34,532 nt of DNA from Gluconobacter sp. Dm-62. Its GTDB lineage: Bacteria > Pseudomonadota > Alphaproteobacteria > Acetobacterales > Acetobacteraceae. The notes under the pieces were generated by a model, which had not been told where the DNA came from, searched no databases, and was given only the letters and a program-made list of their open reading frames with translations. A program made the translations under genes and the position numbers. The stretch spans positions 1-34,532 of the forward strand of contig NZ_JAERLY010000023.1 in assembly GCF_018256155.1 (NCBI RefSeq), read 5' to 3'. Positions 24,587 to 33,285 of the stretch are shown here, piece by piece (the stretch's first letter is position 1; every line of letters starts with the position of its first letter).

Positions 24587-25480
24587 CTATGTGAGGTGTG
24601 CTTTGAGAGACCTTTTTGCCATAAACCTGTCTTTCATTGCGGAAACAAACGTTCGAACATTTACGGACTGACGTTCTTTGGCAGGGAACAGGATGAAGAC
24701 CGGAAGTACTGAGGCGGGGGTGTCAGTCAAAATTCTTCGAAGCTGCCCATTTTCAACAAATTGGTGAGTTTGGTAGGATAATGCCGTGACGATGCCTAGA
24801 TCTTCGATGGCGGCTGTGAGAGCCGCATCGACACTGTTCACGAAAAGCCGGGGCGAGACTTTTATCGAAAAACCAGATTTCCCGCCCTGTCGCCACTCAG
24901 AATATCCCGCTGCATATTCATTAACCTCAATGAGGCTATGCGTTGCGAGATCCTCAAAGACCTGTGGCTCTCCGTGTTTCTTCAGATAAGCTGGGCTGGC
25001 AACAAAAATTTTCTGGACCTCTCCGATTTTCTGCATCTTCAGGGCGCTGTCTTGTGGAGGCGCAATCCGGATGGCGAGATCAACTCCTTCTTCCACAAGA
25101 TGAACAACCCGGTCTGTCAAAAAAAGCCTGATGTTCAATTGCGGCCAGACTTTTAAAAGTTCTGTGACAACGGGAAGGACGTGTACCCGTCCAAAAATAA
25201 CGGGAGCGGTAATCGACAATACTCCTTGGGGAGCAGTCCTCGCACCTTGCGCTATAGCAATCGCACCATCTAGGTCGAAAATCGCTGCCCGACACCGAGC
25301 CAGAAACTCCACGCCTTCAGTGGTCAGATGTACAGAGCGGGTTGTACGGTTGAATAAGGAGATTCCGAGAGCTGTCTCGAGGCTTCTCACCGTCCGTGTT
25401 ACCGTTGTTGCGGAAAGACCCAGCTTTCGGGATGCTCCGACAAAACTGGCGTGATCGGCCACGGCCATAAAGATCCGCAA
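24587..25480 (-). CDS. LysR-family transcriptional regulator
   Basis: About 297 residues. The winged helix is ALRIFMAVADHASFVGASRKLGLSATTVTRTVRSLETALG, followed by the standard LysR effector domain (LSITAPVIFGRVHVLPVV..., VDLAIRIAPPQDSALKMQKIGEVQKIFVASPAYL). The start is uncertain. The end given is a TTG at 25480 without a ribosome site. Six codons earlier a CTG at 25498 is preceded by AGGAGAGAGAT and would give the family-like N-terminus MIDLPALRIF. The first ATG (25468) would cut into the conserved helix. It is divergent from the GST-VOC pair and probably regulates it. Confidence 0.88.
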   Translation of the reverse strand: MRIFMAVADHASFVGASRKLGLSATTVTRTVRSLETALGISLFNRTTRSVHLTTEGVEFLARCRAAIFDLDGAIAIAQGARTAPQGVLSITAPVIFGRVHVLPVVTELLKVWPQLNIRLFLTDRVVHLVEEGVDLAIRIAPPQDSALKMQKIGEVQKIFVASPAYLKKHGEPQVFEDLATHSLIEVNEYAAGYSEWRQGGKSGFSIKVSPRLFVNSVDAALTAAIEDLGIVTALSYQTHQFVENGQLRRILTDTPASVLPVFILFPAKERQSVNVRTFVSAMKDRFMAKRSLKAHLT

Positions 25481-25530
25481 TGCCGGAAGGTCGATCAGAT
25501 CTCTCTCCTGTAATCAACAAATTATAGCCA

Positions 25531-25558
25531 CAAAACGCAATAATGAAGTGCGCTTTTG
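25531..25558. promoter_or_regulatory. Imperfect inverted repeat in the lysR/GST intergenic region
   Basis: CAAAACGCA (25531-25539) and TGCGCTTTTG (25549-25558) pair with one bulged base around a 9-base centre, between the divergent lysR and GST genes. This is the expected position for a LysR site controlling GST. Supported by symmetry and place only. Confidence 0.4.
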
Positions 25559-25629
25559 GTAGATTATCGCACGCTTTGTTGCGTGAGAAGACAACGTATC
25601 TGTTCAACCGTTTTTTTCGGGAGTTCCCC

Positions 25630-26256
25630 ATGAAGCTCTATTATCATCCCCTTTCGGGGCATGCGCATCGGGCGCACCTCTTTCTCTCTCTTGTCGGCTT
25701 GCCTCACGAATTGACGCTTGTCGACCTTGCCGCGGGTGAGCAGAGAACTCCGGAATTTTTAAGGCTGAACGCCTTTGGAGAAATTCCCGTTCTAGATGAT
25801 GACGGGACTATCATTGCGGATTCCAATGCCATCCTTGTTTATGTCGCGCGAAAAATGGGGCCATCTCATTGGCTGCCAGAGGACCTAGTAACAGAGGCGG
25901 AAATTCAACGCTGGCTGTCTGTTGCGGCAGGAAAAATCACATATGGATGCTGTGCTGCGCGTCTTGTGACAGTCTTTGGAGCCCCCTTCAATCCGGAAGA
26001 GGTCATCCAGCGTGCTCATGACACACTCAAAGTGATCGAGCAAACCTTGCTGGGCCGGACCTGGATCGCAGGAACCCAAGAACCGACAATCGCGGATGTC
26101 GCGCTTTACAGTTATGTCGCGAGAGCTCCGGAAGGAAATGTTGATCTATCAGAATACAAGGCCATTGGTAGATGGTTGCAGCGCACGGAACGCCTGGAGG
26201 GATTTGTTCCATTCGCGAATATTGTAGCGGATTTAAAAACAGGAGAGGCGCAATGA
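25630..26256 (+). CDS. Glutathione S-transferase family protein
   Basis: A 208-residue soluble GST. The N-terminal thioredoxin-like domain runs from [33 protein letters not shown], with Ser/His near residue 9 in the catalytic region. The conserved cis-Pro and glutathione-binding stretch is [27 protein letters not shown]. The C-terminal helical domain carries the N-cap motif [10 protein letters not shown]. The start is ATG 25630 after GGGAGTTCCCC; the frame upstream to 25543 is not coding-like. It overlaps the VOC gene by ATGA. Probable role: conjugation or reduction of electrophiles in the cytoplasm, under the divergent LysR. Confidence 0.92.
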   Translation: MKLYYHPLSGHAHRAHLFLSLVGLPHELTLVDLAAGEQRTPEFLRLNAFGEIPVLDDDGTIIADSNAILVYVARKMGPSHWLPEDLVTEAEIQRWLSVAAGKITYGCCAARLVTVFGAPFNPEEVIQRAHDTLKVIEQTLLGRTWIAGTQEPTIADVALYSYVARAPEGNVDLSEYKAIGRWLQRTERLEGFVPFANIVADLKTGEAQ

Positions 26257-26660
26257 ACTTCTCTCATCTGAGTCTAGATCATGTAGGCATTCGTGTGACG
26301 GATCTCGCCGTTTCCGAACGGTTTTATGCCAAATTTGGCTTCATCCGTGATCCAGAAGAATACGCTCCAGCGGTGAAAGCCTGTGGTCTACATCACCCAT
26401 CCGGGCTTCGTATTCATCTTATTTTTAATGGTGTGTCAGACCCGGCTGGTAATATTCTGATGGATGTTCCTGTCAAATATCCAGGATACACACATGCGGC
26501 ATTTATTATCGAAAGTATGGTGGGTCTTGTGGCCTGGCTGAAACAGGAACGGATTACGATCACAGAAGGCCCAGTGCATATGGGGCATGACAGACGCGTC
26601 GTCTGTTTTATTCGTGATCCAGACGGGAACGTTTTGGAATTTAACGAAATTCTCCAGTAA
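26253..26660 (+). CDS. VOC-superfamily (glyoxalase/dioxygenase fold) protein
   Basis: A 135-residue single-domain vicinal-oxygen-chelate protein. The first beta-alpha module is [26 protein letters not shown] with a metal-ligand-type His (residue 10). The second has YTHAAFII and ends [18 protein letters not shown] with the usual C-terminal Glu ligand. The family covers glyoxalase I, fosfomycin-resistance enzymes and ring-cleaving dioxygenases. With a coupled GST upstream, a thiol-conjugate or aldehyde detoxification role is likely (inference). The ATG at 26253 overlaps the GST stop. Confidence 0.88.
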   Translation: MNFSHLSLDHVGIRVTDLAVSERFYAKFGFIRDPEEYAPAVKACGLHHPSGLRIHLIFNGVSDPAGNILMDVPVKYPGYTHAAFIIESMVGLVAWLKQERITITEGPVHMGHDRRVVCFIRDPDGNVLEFNEILQ

Positions 26661-26879
26661 TTTGTCTTTCTGGAACTCTGAATTTGATAGCCGAATGAGG
26701 ACACCGATAATAAAATTCAGCCGATATCACTTAGATCGAGTACTACCAAGGTAGATTGTTCGACGCATACGCTGAACGAATGAATCAAGAAGGTCGACGC
26801 CGGTAAGCAGACTAGTCTTGAATTTCTATCTGTTCGTGCATTTTAAACCAGATCAGGGACGGAGAGAATGGAGCAGGGT

Positions 26880-28076
26880 TCATGAGGCGGCATGCCTACC
26901 ATTCGTGGCGGCAAAGAGCGCGAGGGAGGCGAGGCACATGAGCGTTCCTGCGATCGCAAAGCCCCACCAACCTGCAATGCTGTAGAGTGCGGCCCCGCAA
27001 GACGATCCGAGCGCACCGCAGACGAACACACCGCCCATATAAGCAGCATTCAGGCGTCCGCGCGCAGTGTCGTTGAGACTGTAAACCACGCGCTGGCTGA
27101 TGACCTGATTGGTTTGCACCCCACCATCCAGCAGCAGCGCAAGTACCGCGAGGACGATAATCCAACCTGCAGCGACGGCCCAGCCCGAGGTGAGAGACGT
27201 TGCGCCTACGAGTGCGATTGCGCTCAGTGTCGCCGGACGGGTCAGTCCGGCGTCAGCCAAGCGTCCTGCGAGAGGAGCGGCCAGTGCGCCGCCTGCTCCC
27301 GCGAGTGCGAAGAGGGCAATCTTGCTCTGGCTAAAGCCGAACTGGGCATGAAGCAAAAGCGGAATGGCGGTCCAGAACATGTTGAAGACAGCGAAGACGA
27401 GACTATGACAGGCGATGCGAACCCTTAACGTCCTGTATTGGACCAGAAGATGCATGATCGACCGCAAGAGGCTTCCGTAAGACATGCGACGGGTTGGGGC
27501 CTGAACGGGCAGAACGCGCGCCAGCCCAAGACCCGCGAGCATCATGACGACAGCAGAGACCCAGAACACGGCTCGCCAGCCGAACGCGGCCGCCATAGCG
27601 TTTGCGACGGGCCGCGAGAGCATGATCCCCGACAGCAGACCGCCCATGATATTGCCGATCGTTCTGCCACGTTGACCGGGTTCCACGAAATGCGTGGCGA
27701 GCGGCAGCAGAATCTGCGATCCCACGGAACACAGACCGATGGTGACGGAAAACAGCATGAATGTCGCGACTGAGGTGCTGAGCGCCGCTCCGATCAGACT
27801 GACGACAAGCCCGGCAATCGTTAGGAGGATCAGACGACGGTTTTCGGACTGGTCGCAGAGCGGCACGATCAGGACCAACCCAGCCCCGTAGCCGAGTTGG
27901 GTCAGCGTGACGATACTTCCCGCCCATGTGGAGGAAATGGCCAGTGCACCCGTGATGGGGCCGATCAGAGCCTGCGCGTAGTAGATGTTCGCGACCGTCA
28001 GGCCGCACACCCCGGCGAACAGTCCGGTTATCGCCGGTGTCAGACGGAATGTCGTGTGAGCGGTAGCGTTTGTCAC
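26880..28076 (-). CDS. MFS transporter
   Basis: A 398-residue membrane protein with about twelve hydrophobic segments, beginning with ITGLFAGVCGLTVANIYYAQALIGPI. The cytoplasmic loop between helices 2 and 3 is PLCDQSENRRLILL, and a typical FVEPGQRGRTIGNIMGGLLSGIMLSRP stretch of the YgaY/YdhP-like DHA1 group follows. The frame is open back to 28376, but that part overlaps the nitroreductase gene. A GTG at 28076 gives a normal length, although its ribosome site is weak. It is second in an operon with the nitroreductase (37-base gap). The 219-base gap on its other side (26661-26879) shows nothing I can assign. Confidence 0.87.
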   Translation of the reverse strand: MTNATAHTTFRLTPAITGLFAGVCGLTVANIYYAQALIGPITGALAISSTWAGSIVTLTQLGYGAGLVLIVPLCDQSENRRLILLTIAGLVVSLIGAALSTSVATFMLFSVTIGLCSVGSQILLPLATHFVEPGQRGRTIGNIMGGLLSGIMLSRPVANAMAAAFGWRAVFWVSAVVMMLAGLGLARVLPVQAPTRRMSYGSLLRSIMHLLVQYRTLRVRIACHSLVFAVFNMFWTAIPLLLHAQFGFSQSKIALFALAGAGGALAAPLAGRLADAGLTRPATLSAIALVGATSLTSGWAVAAGWIIVLAVLALLLDGGVQTNQVISQRVVYSLNDTARGRLNAAYMGGVFVCGALGSSCGAALYSIAGWWGFAIAGTLMCLASLALFAATNGRHAAS

Positions 28077-28113
28077 GGGCAGCTTTCTGGTAACATTAGA
28101 CCGGGGTAATGGC

Positions 28114-28722
28114 TCAGAACGTATTTCTGAAAATAATCTCGTTCGTCGGAAGGATGCCGCCCGTCGGGTGAGGAGCCTTGGCGCATTTGCCGACCGCGAC
28201 GAACATGACGATTTCATAGTCCGTGGGAAGATTGATGAGCTTGCCCACTGCGTCGAAGTCAAACCCGTCCATCGGGCATGTGCCGTAGCCCATGCTTTCG
28301 GCCTGTAGCATGATGGCTGCCGCTGCCATACCGCACGAGCGCATGCCTTCGTCGCGCTGGACCTGTTCGCGTCCACGATAATACTGATCGATCGCGCCGG
28401 TCATGAATTGCTGCACTTCGGTGGAGGCGTTTTCCCAGTAGCGCGTGGTGGATTTTTCCCACGCCTTGATGTCAGCGCAGAGAACCAGAAGCACGGAAGA
28501 GTCGGTAACCTGAGCCTGATCCCATGAGACGGCGCGGATCTTGGCGCGCAATTCTGGATCGGTCACGGCGACGAAGCGCCAGTTCTGGATGTTGAACGCC
28601 GTTGGCATACGACGGGCGAGACCGAGCAGTGTGTCGAGTTCAGCGTCCGTCATGCGGTGGTCGGGATCGAAGACTTTGGTAGCGCGGCGTTGCAGAATGG
28701 CACTGGCGACGTCGAGGGACAT
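28114..28722 (-). CDS. Nitroreductase-family NAD(P)H-dependent flavoenzyme
   Basis: A 202-residue FMN enzyme of the nitroreductase family: N-terminal ILQRRATKVFDPDHRMTDAELDTLLGLARRMPTAFNIQNWRFV, where RR..K and the S/T-A-x-N-x-Q-x-W motif bind FMN. Later, GMAAAAIMLQAESMGYGTCPMDGFD is the helix and loop common to the family. Family members reduce nitro-aromatics, quinones or flavins. It is co-transcribed with the MFS pump downstream, an arrangement suited to detoxifying and exporting quinone-like or nitro compounds (inference). Confidence 0.9.
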   Translation of the reverse strand: MSLDVASAILQRRATKVFDPDHRMTDAELDTLLGLARRMPTAFNIQNWRFVAVTDPELRAKIRAVSWDQAQVTDSSVLLVLCADIKAWEKSTTRYWENASTEVQQFMTGAIDQYYRGREQVQRDEGMRSCGMAAAAIMLQAESMGYGTCPMDGFDFDAVGKLINLPTDYEIVMFVAVGKCAKAPHPTGGILPTNEIIFRNTF

Positions 28723-28744
28723 GAAATTTCTCCTGTTGTGTGGC

Positions 28745-29115
28745 TCTGTTGTACAATTTACCCTGTCAACGCGGAGAGGGCATTAAGGGTGCTTAGGCCT
28801 ATGAGACGGCCTGTCTGATGGGTGTTCCATCGTTCCCCTTGGCCCGTCCGGGATAGCCGTAGGCCTACAGAGTTTCATTTCGGGTGATGGCATCTTTGCT
28901 GATGCGAGGCGCCATAACACTACATTCTTTTTGGGAGGTATGATCAACCATGTATCAGGGCTGGTAATGGTTTCATAAGATCGCCTTGTGTCATACACAC
29001 TATCAGCCGTGACGCTGACTGGCGATCTCTTCATCGTCGGGGATCTGTTCCCGAGACTTGGGCCGGAGCAGAGCATCACTGACATCGCTTCCTATCATGT
29101 CTATGCTCCTGATTT
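28745..29115 (-). pseudogene. IS5-family transposase remnant
   Basis: This part of the 489-base gap between the nitroreductase and PEP-hydrolase genes holds a broken DDE transposase on the minus strand. One frame gives SREQIPDDEEIAS. Another continues VTADSVYDTRRSYETI and LIIPPKKNVVLW, the diagnostic IS5-family core (VTADGAYDTRK...IIPPRKNA..W). A third gives KDAITRNETL and YPGRAKGND, matching the next conserved block, and LSTLNALSALTG resembles the end. Several frameshifts and at least one internal deletion are needed. No intact ORF or terminal repeats are recognised. The edges are approximate. Confidence 0.72.
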
Positions 29116-29145
29116 ATATGGCTATTCATGGAATTTTTCAAATGT

Positions 29146-29200
29146 ACGGAAAGAAAAAGAAAGGCATGTTTAAGACATTACTATTTCCTAACATGCCCTT
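29146..29200 (-). terminator. Rho-independent terminator after the PEP-hydrolase operon
   Basis: On the minus strand, AAGGGCATGTT and AACATGCCTT pair with one bulge around an 18-20-base loop. They are followed by a T-rich tract (TTTCTTTTTCTTT), starting 12 bases past the stop codon at 29212. This is a clear terminator form for the leftward cluster. Confidence 0.75.
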
Positions 29201-29211
29201 CAGGAAGAATA

Positions 29212-30042
29212 CTAGCGCGTCATAGATTTAAACAATTGTGTCTGTTCGACCAGCGCGCGTTCGGTTGGCAACCGTTCCATACTCGATGCACCATAAAATC
29301 CATGGCAATCAGGGCAAGCCTTGAGGACTTTTTGGGCATCTTCAGGCATTGCAATCGGTCCGCCATGGCAAAGAACGATGACGTCGTCTCTCACACTTTT
29401 GGCAGCATCCGTCATCTGGTTGATCAGCGTTATACAGTCGTCCAGTGTGAATGCTGTTTCTGCACCAATATTGCCACCAGTTGTCAGGCCCATGTGGGCA
29501 ACCAGAACATCCGCGCCCGCTTTTGTCATGCTGATAGCTTGCTCTGGGTCGAAGATATAAGGGGTCGTGAGCAAATCTTTCTTGCGGGCCCGAGCGACGA
29601 CATCCACTTCCATAGCATAGCTCATGCCGGTTTCTTCAAGGTTTTTCCGGAATGTACCGTCAATCAGCCCGACTGTCGGGAAGTTTTGTATACCAGAAAA
29701 ACCCACTCTGCGTATTTCGTCGAGGAATACATCAAAGTCCACAAATGGATCAGTCCCATTCACGCCGGCAAGTACTGGTGTGTTTGGGACAATTGGCAGC
29801 ACCTCACGTGCCATATCCATAACGATCTGATTAGCATTGCCATAGGCAAGCAACCCCGCAAGTGAACCGCGTCCAGCCATGCGGTAACGACCGGAGTTGT
29901 AAATGACGATCAGATCGATGCCACCCTCCGCCTCACATTTGGCGGAAAGACCTGTTCCTGCTCCGCCTCCAACGATAGGGCGCCCTTCTGCGATGAGGCC
30001 GCGCAAACGACCAAGAATAGTTTCGCGTGCAATGCTAGGCAT
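29212..30042 (-). CDS. Phosphoenolpyruvate-hydrolase-family TIM-barrel protein
   Basis: A 276-residue TIM-barrel protein of the PEP_hydrolase / IGPS-like family. Characteristic stretches are [77 protein letters not shown], and [12 protein letters not shown]. The start is ATG 30042, overlapping the end of the Tm-1-like gene by eight bases (ATGCCTAG). In fungi and plants this domain is fused to the Tm-1-like domain, and in bacteria the two are commonly adjacent, so they act together. The reaction is not established for most members. Last gene of the mocR-abm-tm1 cluster, followed by a terminator. Confidence 0.88.
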   Translation of the reverse strand: MPSIARETILGRLRGLIAEGRPIVGGGAGTGLSAKCEAEGGIDLIVIYNSGRYRMAGRGSLAGLLAYGNANQIVMDMAREVLPIVPNTPVLAGVNGTDPFVDFDVFLDEIRRVGFSGIQNFPTVGLIDGTFRKNLEETGMSYAMEVDVVARARKKDLLTTPYIFDPEQAISMTKAGADVLVAHMGLTTGGNIGAETAFTLDDCITLINQMTDAAKSVRDDVIVLCHGGPIAMPEDAQKVLKACPDCHGFYGASSMERLPTERALVEQTQLFKSMTR

Positions 30043-31261
30043 TGAATTCTGTCTCCTTGAACATTGTCTGAAATTCGTCCGCCATTGCCTGAGCAAAAGC
30101 AGAATCATTGAGCGCATATGGCAGGCGTATCAGCCTTCGCCTTGCGCTTTCGCGCAGCATCCCTGATAACGCCGCGACGAATGCTTCATCGGCTTCGGGA
30201 TCGAAAAAGACCTCTCCAGCCGCATCAAGTAAAGAAAAGCCGCCTTCCGGTATAAAGAATGCGACGGGGCCTTCGCAGTGATTCAGGCGTTCGGCAATCA
30301 TTTTCCCAATCTGACGACATTCTTCGGCTGATGTACGCATCAGTGTGATGTGTGGGTTATGCTCTACCAGAACACGATTTCTATAATTTTGTGGAACCGT
30401 ATCTCGGGCAGCGAAATTGACCATGTCGAGACCACCGCAACTGCCGATATAAGGCACTTTAGTGCGTGCAACTGCGCCGAGCCGGTCTTCTCCACAAGGA
30501 AAAATACCATTCGCAATGAGGTCGCAGAATTCCGTTGTCGTAACGTCAATTACACCGCGTATGACTCCACGATCAATAAGCTGTTCCATCGAACGACCAC
30601 CCGTGCCGGTGGCGTGAAACACCAAACAATCAAACTGATGATGCAAGGTATCAGTCAGGTGTGTGACGCAGGGTGTCGTGACACCAAACATCGTCAAGCC
30701 AATCGCAGGGCGTTGGTCTTCGGGTTCATGCGTCGCAGAACGCACCATACCGGCCATGGCATTCGCTGCGTTTTCGAGCACCCGCCGCGACACACGGTTC
30801 AGCCCTTGCATATCGACCACGGAATATAGCATTGCTATATCGGATCCACCAACATAAGGCGCAACGTTTCCAGATGCCACGGTGGACACAAGAATTTTTG
30901 GAACACCGATGGGCAGTGCCTGCAAAGCAGGTGCTACCAGTGCGGTGCCTCCAGACCCCCCGAGTGCCAGTACTCCTGCCACATCAGGGCGCGAGGAGAG
31001 ATAGTGCAACAACGCATCAGACATTCCTGCAATTGCTGGACCTCTGACATTCCCGAATACGGCATCGGGCCCACGCGGGTGGCATGACGCGACGTCCCAT
31101 GCCACGACATCGGTGGCTTGAATGGCACCGGTGCAATTGCGTCCTGTGGAGACATCGACAACTCTGGAGAGCACACCACGTTCCGACAATTTGGTTTGCA
31201 AATAACAGAGTTCTGCGTCCTTGGTGTCTCGCGTTCCGATGATATAGACGTATTTTGCCAT
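30035..31261 (-). CDS. Tm-1-like ATP-binding domain protein (UPF0261)
   Basis: A 408-residue protein of the Tm-1-like family. Plant Tm-1 is a viral-replication inhibitor with an ATP-binding N-terminal domain. Conserved stretches are [66 protein letters not shown] and [13 protein letters not shown]. The start is taken as ATG 31261, two bases after the stop of the ABM gene (TGACGATG). A GTG at 31282 would overlap that gene. Coupled at both ends within the operon. Bacterial function is unknown; a small-molecule ligase or kinase acting with the TIM-barrel partner is a guess. Confidence 0.9.
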   Translation of the reverse strand: MAKYVYIIGTRDTKDAELCYLQTKLSERGVLSRVVDVSTGRNCTGAIQATDVVAWDVASCHPRGPDAVFGNVRGPAIAGMSDALLHYLSSRPDVAGVLALGGSGGTALVAPALQALPIGVPKILVSTVASGNVAPYVGGSDIAMLYSVVDMQGLNRVSRRVLENAANAMAGMVRSATHEPEDQRPAIGLTMFGVTTPCVTHLTDTLHHQFDCLVFHATGTGGRSMEQLIDRGVIRGVIDVTTTEFCDLIANGIFPCGEDRLGAVARTKVPYIGSCGGLDMVNFAARDTVPQNYRNRVLVEHNPHITLMRTSAEECRQIGKMIAERLNHCEGPVAFFIPEGGFSLLDAAGEVFFDPEADEAFVAALSGMLRESARRRLIRLPYALNDSAFAQAMADEFQTMFKETEFNA

Positions 31262-31263
31262 CG

Positions 31264-31581
31264 TCAGGCCATCCGGGGACACGGCTCAAGCAATGTGACC
31301 GTCAATGGTCTTTCCAGTCCTGCCGTAAACGTCTCTTTCATGGCCAGGAAATGTGCCGTCTTCTCATGAATTAGAAGCGCGTCGAGGCTCTCCCACTGTT
31401 CGATAAACACGAGATGCTGCGGGTCGTTTTGGTCACGCTTGCAGTCATAGGAGATATTGGACGGCTCTAAACGCGACGCGATAACGCATGCCGCAACCGC
31501 GCCGAGGACGGCATCTTGGTGTTCAGGTTGGATGTAAATTTCGGCAATGATAGTAAGGACATTTGTTGATAGGTCTGACAT
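31264..31581 (-). CDS. Antibiotic-biosynthesis monooxygenase (ABM) domain protein
   Basis: A 105-residue dimeric alpha/beta ferredoxin-like-fold protein. The ABM core is seen as TIIAEIYIQPEHQDAVLGAVAACVIASRLEPSNISYDCKRD, then HLVFIEQWESLDALLIHEKTAHFLAM, the usual E-x-W...H pattern of the family (YgiN-like quinol monooxygenases and related isomerases). The start ATG at 31581 follows GCGGAGAGAAAGC. It lies 53 bases after the mocR stop and two bases before the Tm-1-like start, so it opens the three-enzyme unit. Role in the pathway unknown. Confidence 0.86.
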   Translation of the reverse strand: MSDLSTNVLTIIAEIYIQPEHQDAVLGAVAACVIASRLEPSNISYDCKRDQNDPQHLVFIEQWESLDALLIHEKTAHFLAMKETFTAGLERPLTVTLLEPCPRMA

Positions 31582-31624
31582 GCTTTCTCTCCGCCGCCTG
31601 ACTGTTCTTGTCAGACTAACGTGG

Positions 31625-31665
31625 AGTGACACTTTCAGCCTACGACTATAGTGTCGCGTGACACT
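31625..31665 (-). promoter_or_regulatory. Candidate MocR operator (direct AGTGTCAC repeats)
   Basis: On the minus strand AGTGTCAC occurs twice, starting at 31665 and 31633, exactly 32 bases (about three helical turns) apart. The first copy is also part of the palindrome AGTGTC-ACGC-GACACT (31650-31665). MocR regulators commonly bind spaced direct repeats. The site overlaps the last codons of mocR and precedes the abm start by 44 bases, so it probably drives abm-tm1-pephydrolase. Confidence 0.6.
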
Positions 31666-33011
31666 TTTCTTTCTACTAGTTCGCATGCCTGACGTATGCG
31701 CGTCAGCGCTACGGTCAGATTTTTGAAGGATACGGCACCCAGAGCGAGCCTCACGCCTGTTGTTTGCAGGGTGTCGCAACTGGCAAAAGCGCTTGGCGGT
31801 GCGATTGACACACCGAGTGCCCTTGCGTTTGCAGCGACGTTTTCTGCTGTGGATACATCCATGGGCAGCCACAGGTGAAAGCCGTCTCCACCCGGTTCTG
31901 TCATGCGTTTACCCAATATATTACGCGCAAGATTCCGTCGTCTTACGGCTTCGGCACGTAATGATTGACGGATGCTGCTAGCCGTCCCATCGCTTAACCA
32001 CTGAGCCATCATCGCATAGGACAGGGGAGCGATCATCAGGGATGATGCAAGCAGTACTGGAAGTGTCTGCGCTGCGAATGCAGCTGGGGGAGCCAGCGCG
32101 CCTATGCGCAAACCTGGACTGATGATTTTTGACAGACTGGAAACATGAAAAGTCCGTTCCGGAATGAGCGCCGCGAGAGTGTGATTTAGCTTGCTCTGTC
32201 CAGCATAGACACCATCTTCGATGACCAGAGCATCGAACCGGCGGCATAACTGGGCAATGGCATGTACTCGATCGCTATCCATGCAAGCGGTGGTTGGATT
32301 ATGCAGGGTGGGCGTTACATACACTAATGCCCGTCCAGTTTGGGGTGACGATAAGGCGGCTTCCAGCCCATCAGGCATCATCCCGCGCGCATCCATGGCA
32401 ATACTTTGCAAGGTTTTTCCTTCGCGACGTACTGTGTCCAGCATGCCGGGGTAGGTCACCTCTTCGGTTATAACGCTGCGCACATGTGGGCGCGCGACGG
32501 TGAACGCCACGCTGAGTGCCTGTTGCGCTCCACCAGTCAGTAACAGATTTTCCGGATCGATTTCGATACCGCAACCTGTCAGCCAGTGCGCCATAATTCG
32601 ACGGTGTTCGATATGTCCAGCAACAGGTGGATAAACGTTAAAAAGGGCGGCGTCGACGGTACGGGCCAGACGTGATAGGGTGCGAGCGAGTGCTCGATCA
32701 CTAAACATGGGCGGGGGCATATTGGTGGACATATCCAGCAAAATCGACCGATCATCCGCCCGTGCTGCAACGAAAGATCCACGCCCATGCTCGGCCCGCA
32801 CTAATCCGCGTCTTTCAAGAATGGCATAAGCACGCGTAACGGATCCAATGCCGATGCCCAGACGCCACGCGAGGTCACGGTGTGCTGGCAGTCGATCGCC
32901 AACAGACAAAATACCATGGAGTATGTCTGATCCCAGCACGTCGGCTAGGCGTTCCGCCGCCGGTCCAGTTCCGTCTGGGAGACGTGCATTCCAAGGTGAC
33001 TGGCTTCGCAT
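31635..33011 (-). CDS. MocR-type GntR/aminotransferase-fold regulator
   Basis: A 458-residue two-domain regulator. The N-terminal GntR winged helix is in LADVLGSDILHGILSVGDRLPAHRDLAWRLGIGIGSVTRAYAILERRGLV. It is linked to a class I aminotransferase-like domain (from about residue 120: LLLTGGAQQALSVAF, YVTPTLHNPTTACM, and the PLP-Lys in SSLSKIISPGLRIGAL). Such proteins use bound PLP, sometimes with an amino compound, to sense rather than transaminate. It is co-directional with abm, Tm-1-like and PEP-hydrolase genes and is likely their activator. A strong 11-bp-arm inverted repeat lies upstream at 33040-33066. Confidence 0.92.
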   Translation of the reverse strand: MRSQSPWNARLPDGTGPAAERLADVLGSDILHGILSVGDRLPAHRDLAWRLGIGIGSVTRAYAILERRGLVRAEHGRGSFVAARADDRSILLDMSTNMPPPMFSDRALARTLSRLARTVDAALFNVYPPVAGHIEHRRIMAHWLTGCGIEIDPENLLLTGGAQQALSVAFTVARPHVRSVITEEVTYPGMLDTVRREGKTLQSIAMDARGMMPDGLEAALSSPQTGRALVYVTPTLHNPTTACMDSDRVHAIAQLCRRFDALVIEDGVYAGQSKLNHTLAALIPERTFHVSSLSKIISPGLRIGALAPPAAFAAQTLPVLLASSLMIAPLSYAMMAQWLSDGTASSIRQSLRAEAVRRRNLARNILGKRMTEPGGDGFHLWLPMDVSTAENVAANARALGVSIAPPSAFASCDTLQTTGVRLALGAVSFKNLTVALTRIRQACELVERKVSRDTIVVG

Positions 33012-33039
33012 TGTTTTGCCTAATTAATTTTAGAAAGCT

Positions 33040-33066
33040 CAATAGTGGGGGAATACCCCACTATTG
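33040..33066. repeat. Perfect inverted repeat upstream of mocR
   Basis: CAATAGTGGGG (33040-33050) and CCCCACTATTG (33056-33066) are perfect 11-bp arms with a 5-base centre, ending 29 bases before the mocR start codon. Possible autoregulatory operator or attenuator-like hairpin. The rest of the 209-base gap to the IS element shows no gene. A small palindrome (TATCTT-AGG-AAGATA, 33206-33220) directly abuts the IS. Confidence 0.6.
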
Positions 33067-33285
33067 ATGGCAGATGGAGAGTGGTTAGGACTATTCTATC
33101 GTATCGTCCCGCCCCCGCGAAGCAAGAAGCCAATCGTCATAGCTCCCTAATTATACCAAACGAGACGAAATATTAGGTTCGGGATCTGGAAGGGTTCGAA
33201 GAACCTATCTTAGGAAGATAGAGGTGGTCCCCATTTTTCGGACAGGGCGATAAGCTATCATCTGGCCTGAACGAGGACGGGTTTT

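Noticed and set aside
26661-26879. Possible tail of another transposase between the VOC and MFS genes
   Set aside because: Only short broken frames without a diagnostic motif; I could not support any family.
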